From: Thermoanaerobaculia bacterium
Lineage (GTDB): Bacteria; Acidobacteriota; Thermoanaerobaculia; Multivoradales; JAHEKO01
NCBI GenBank assembly: GCA_029287645.1
Contig: JARFQS010000129.1
Span: forward strand, 1-7,622
Reading direction: 5' to 3'
DNA length: 7,622 bases
Positions 5,772-7,622 of the stretch are shown one piece after another (positions within the stretch are counted from its first letter, which is position 1; every line of letters begins with the position of its first letter). Under the pieces are notes generated by a model, which did not search any database, was not told where the DNA came from, and was given only the letters and a program-made list of their open reading frames with translations. The translations under genes and the position numbers were made by a program.

Positions 5772-6614
5772 TCACAGGTCCCTTCTGTCTGTCCTCTCCA
5801 ACTCGGTGGCCAGAAGCTTCGTCCACATCCCCACGACCCCGCCCGCGATTGCCTCACCATCCAGCTCGACCAATGGCTGAACGCCCGTCAATGTGCCACA
5901 GAGGAAGGCTTCTTGCCATTCGCGTAGCTCATGGAGACGTGGTGGTGTCTCGCAGTACGACAATCCCAGCTGCTCAGCCAGTTGGAGAAGAATACCCCGA
6001 GTCACACCTTCGAGGATGCGGTGATCGGCAGGGTGCGTCTGGAGAACATCGCCCTTGCGGACGAATAGATTGGTGCTGCCGCCCTCCCTGAGCTCGGCCT
6101 GGGGTCCGACGAAGAGGACTTCGTCGACCCGCGCATCGCGCATCTGGAGCTTCCCCAGGACCGTGCCGAGGAGGCTGGTCGTCTTGATGTCGCGGTGCTT
6201 CCATCGATCGTCGCGCCTCGAGATGGCCCGCATCGCGCGCGCTGCGGGCTCGGAGAAGGCGTGTTCGACGGCCAGGATGAGCACGGTCGGCTCGATGTCA
6301 GCGGGGGGCTGATGGGATCGGGGCCCAGCGCCCCGAGAGACCTGGAGGTACAGATAGCCGGTCTCGAGCTGGCCTTCAGAGAGGAGTTGTCGGCAGCTCT
6401 GGTCGAGGTTGGCGGGCGGATCGATGTCGATGCTCTCGAGCCCCCCTCGCAACCTGTCCAGATGTGCTTCGAGATGGAGTGGCGACCTCTCGACGACCCG
6501 TACGACGTCGTAGAGGGCATCCCCGAAGAGAAACCCACGATCGAGAGGGTCGATGCGGGCCTCTTCGACGGGCAGAATCTCGCCGTTGAGCCAGCACAGG
6601 GTTTGCGTCGTCAA
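5772..6614 (-). CDS. dat: D-amino-acid aminotransferase (class IV PLP transaminase)
   Basis: The 280-residue protein probably interconverts D-alanine and 2-oxoglutarate with pyruvate and D-glutamate, supplying D-amino acids for peptidoglycan; it should be cytoplasmic. It has the class IV (fold type IV) layout: WLNGE near residue 8, LDRGFLFGD (24-32), Y35, Q-V-S-R-G (91-95), R99-x-H101, the PLP lysine in DIKTTSLLG (K144), E177 in REGGSTN, and the LEGVTR phosphate-binding segment near 201. Bacillus D-amino-acid aminotransferase has K145, E177, and R98/H100 gripping the substrate carboxylate; this R-x-H pair favours that enzyme over branched-chain transaminase or aminodeoxychorismate lyase. The start is TTG 6614, sharing TTGA with the dusB stop, with GGAGG about 10 nt upstream. 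A longer open frame to 6740 lies over dusB and is not expected to be translated. Another class IV activity remains possible. Confidence 0.88.
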   Translation of the reverse strand: MTTQTLCWLNGEILPVEEARIDPLDRGFLFGDALYDVVRVVERSPLHLEAHLDRLRGGLESIDIDPPANLDQSCRQLLSEGQLETGYLYLQVSRGAGPRSHQPPADIEPTVLILAVEHAFSEPAARAMRAISRRDDRWKHRDIKTTSLLGTVLGKLQMRDARVDEVLFVGPQAELREGGSTNLFVRKGDVLQTHPADHRILEGVTRGILLQLAEQLGLSYCETPPRLHELREWQEAFLCGTLTGVQPLVELDGEAIAGGVVGMWTKLLATELERTDRRDL

Positions 6615-7606
6615 GCCGCGCGGTCCTCCAGGATCTCGTCGAAGAACGTCTCCACCGCAACGAGGAAGCTCTCCACGTCGGGCAGGCTGTTGATCTGTTG
6701 ACGCAACCTGCGGCCCCGGGGCAAGCCGTGGGTGTACCACCCGGTGAACTTCCTGAGCTTGTGCAGGGCGACTCTCGAGGGGTCTCTCTCGGCCACCATC
6801 CTGAAATGCCCGAGGATGAGGTCCCGACGCTCTGTGATCGAGGCCTCGGGCGTTTCAGCTCCTGACATCCGAGCCGCAACCTGGTGGAAAATCCATGGAT
6901 TCTTGGTCGCCGCGCGACCGATCATCACACCGTCACAACCCGTCTCGCGGAACATGTGGATGGCGTCCTCCGGTTCCTTGACATCCCCGTTCCCGATGAC
7001 CGGAATCGACAGGCTCTCCTTGAGGCGGGCGATGGCCGACCAGTCGGCTCGCTCGCGAAACATCTGCTTTGCCGTGCGTCCGTGCATCGCCACCGCAGCG
7101 ACGCCGTTGGCCTCGCAGATCCTGCCGAGCTCGAGGTAGTTCCTGTCCTTGTCATTGAGTCCCAGGCGAAACTTGACGGTCAGGGGGATCGTCAGGCGTC
7201 GGCGGACCTCGGAGATCATCCGTTCCGCGAGGGGCAAGTCCCCCATCAGAGCGGCACCCGCACAGCCCTTGAGAACCTTGTTCGCCGGGCAACCCATGTT
7301 GATGTCACAGACGTCGGCCCCGAGCTGCTCTACGAAATCTGCAGCCCGAGCCATGGTCTCCACATCGGAACCGTAGATCTGGATAGCCAGGGGTCGTTCC
7401 TCTTCGGAGAAGTGCATCAACTCGCCGACCTGTGGATGGCCGCTGACGATGGCACGCGAGGAGACGAACTCCATCGAGACCAGACCCACACCGCCGATGC
7501 GCCGCACGATGAGCCGAAAATCACGGTCGGTGACGCCGGCCATCGGCGCCAGAATGAGGGGAGGATCGATCGTTACCGATCCTGTTCCGGTGCCGTAGGT
7601 CAACAC
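6611..7606 (-). CDS. dusB: tRNA-dihydrouridine synthase (DusB type)
   Basis: Dus enzymes are FMN- and NADPH-dependent and reduce specific uridines in the tRNA D-loop to dihydrouridine; DusB-type members act on U17 in E. coli. The protein has 331 residues with the whole family pattern: LILAPMAGVTDRDFR (17-31) at the top of the TIM barrel, QIYGSD (76-81), DINMGCPANKV (101-111) with the active-site Cys106, VKFRLG (144-149), HGRT (175-178), GNGD (205-208) and GVMIGRAATKNPWIF (226-240) for FMN phosphate. A C-terminal helical tRNA-binding part includes RKFTGWYTHGLP (285-296). DusB is chosen over DusA/C from these signatures. The start is GTG 7606; an in-frame TAG at 7619-7621 shows the gene cannot begin further upstream, so it is complete. 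No clear SD is seen before it; TTG 7603 is an alternative. It is first in the visible cluster. Confidence 0.95.
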   Translation of the reverse strand: MLTYGTGTGSVTIDPPLILAPMAGVTDRDFRLIVRRIGGVGLVSMEFVSSRAIVSGHPQVGELMHFSEEERPLAIQIYGSDVETMARAADFVEQLGADVCDINMGCPANKVLKGCAGAALMGDLPLAERMISEVRRRLTIPLTVKFRLGLNDKDRNYLELGRICEANGVAAVAMHGRTAKQMFRERADWSAIARLKESLSIPVIGNGDVKEPEDAIHMFRETGCDGVMIGRAATKNPWIFHQVAARMSGAETPEASITERRDLILGHFRMVAERDPSRVALHKLRKFTGWYTHGLPRGRRLRQQINSLPDVESFLVAVETFFDEILEDRAA

Positions 7607-7622
7607 GATGCGGCCATTCTAC

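Noticed and set aside
6615..6740. N-terminal 42-codon extension of the aminotransferase
   Set aside because: It lies wholly inside dusB, its residues do not resemble class IV aminotransferases, and TTG 6614 gives the correct family length and active-site numbering.

Overview
The window is GC-rich (hand-counted coding stretches are about 60-65%), densely packed bacterial chromosome carrying mostly housekeeping genes. The short Shine-Dalgarno (SD) sites, GTG and TTG starts, 4-8 nt gene overlaps, type IV pilin/competence-type genes and a one-piece tmRNA all indicate a bacterium, probably a Gram-negative-type lineage. Nothing seen fixes the phylum; an Acidobacteriota- or deltaproteobacteria-like source is only a guess.

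Layout. (1) 3-1042, + strand: the 3' part of a small membrane-anchored helix-hairpin-helix protein (ComEA-like), coupled by a 4-nt overlap to a GspH/FimT-type pseudopilin. A perfect 15-bp inverted repeat lies just inside the pseudopilin's 5' end. (2) 1096-1440, +: the cation-tolerance protein CutA. (3) 1454-2614, -: a cystathionine gamma-synthase/lyase family PLP enzyme, converging on cutA and divergent from (4) 2741-3823, +: mtnA, methylthioribose-1-phosphate isomerase. (5) 3824-4267: about 440 bp with no supported gene and lower GC. (6) 4268-4672, -: a complete tmRNA gene (ssrA) with its proteolysis-tag reading frame and an intrinsic terminator. (7) 4742-7606, -: a tight cluster transcribed dusB > D-amino-acid aminotransferase > two-TM hypothetical protein > Yip1-family membrane protein, leading toward ssrA.

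How the genes relate. The HhH/pseudopilin pair looks like part of a DNA-uptake or type II secretion/type IV pilus locus that continues upstream of the window. The divergent PLP enzyme and mtnA both handle sulfur amino acids (transsulfuration and methionine salvage) and share a 126-bp intergenic region that probably holds both promoters. The dusB cluster has overlaps or gaps of 4-10 nt throughout and is very likely one operon, although its products (tRNA modification, D-amino-acid metabolism, membrane proteins) have no obvious shared pathway. ssrA follows it 69 bp downstream and may have its own promoter.

I saw no CRISPR array, insertion sequence, defence system or other clearly new system. 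The points most worth a second look are the hairpin at the start of the pseudopilin gene, the gene-free lower-GC stretch next to the ssrA 3' end, and the uncharacterised membrane-protein pair.
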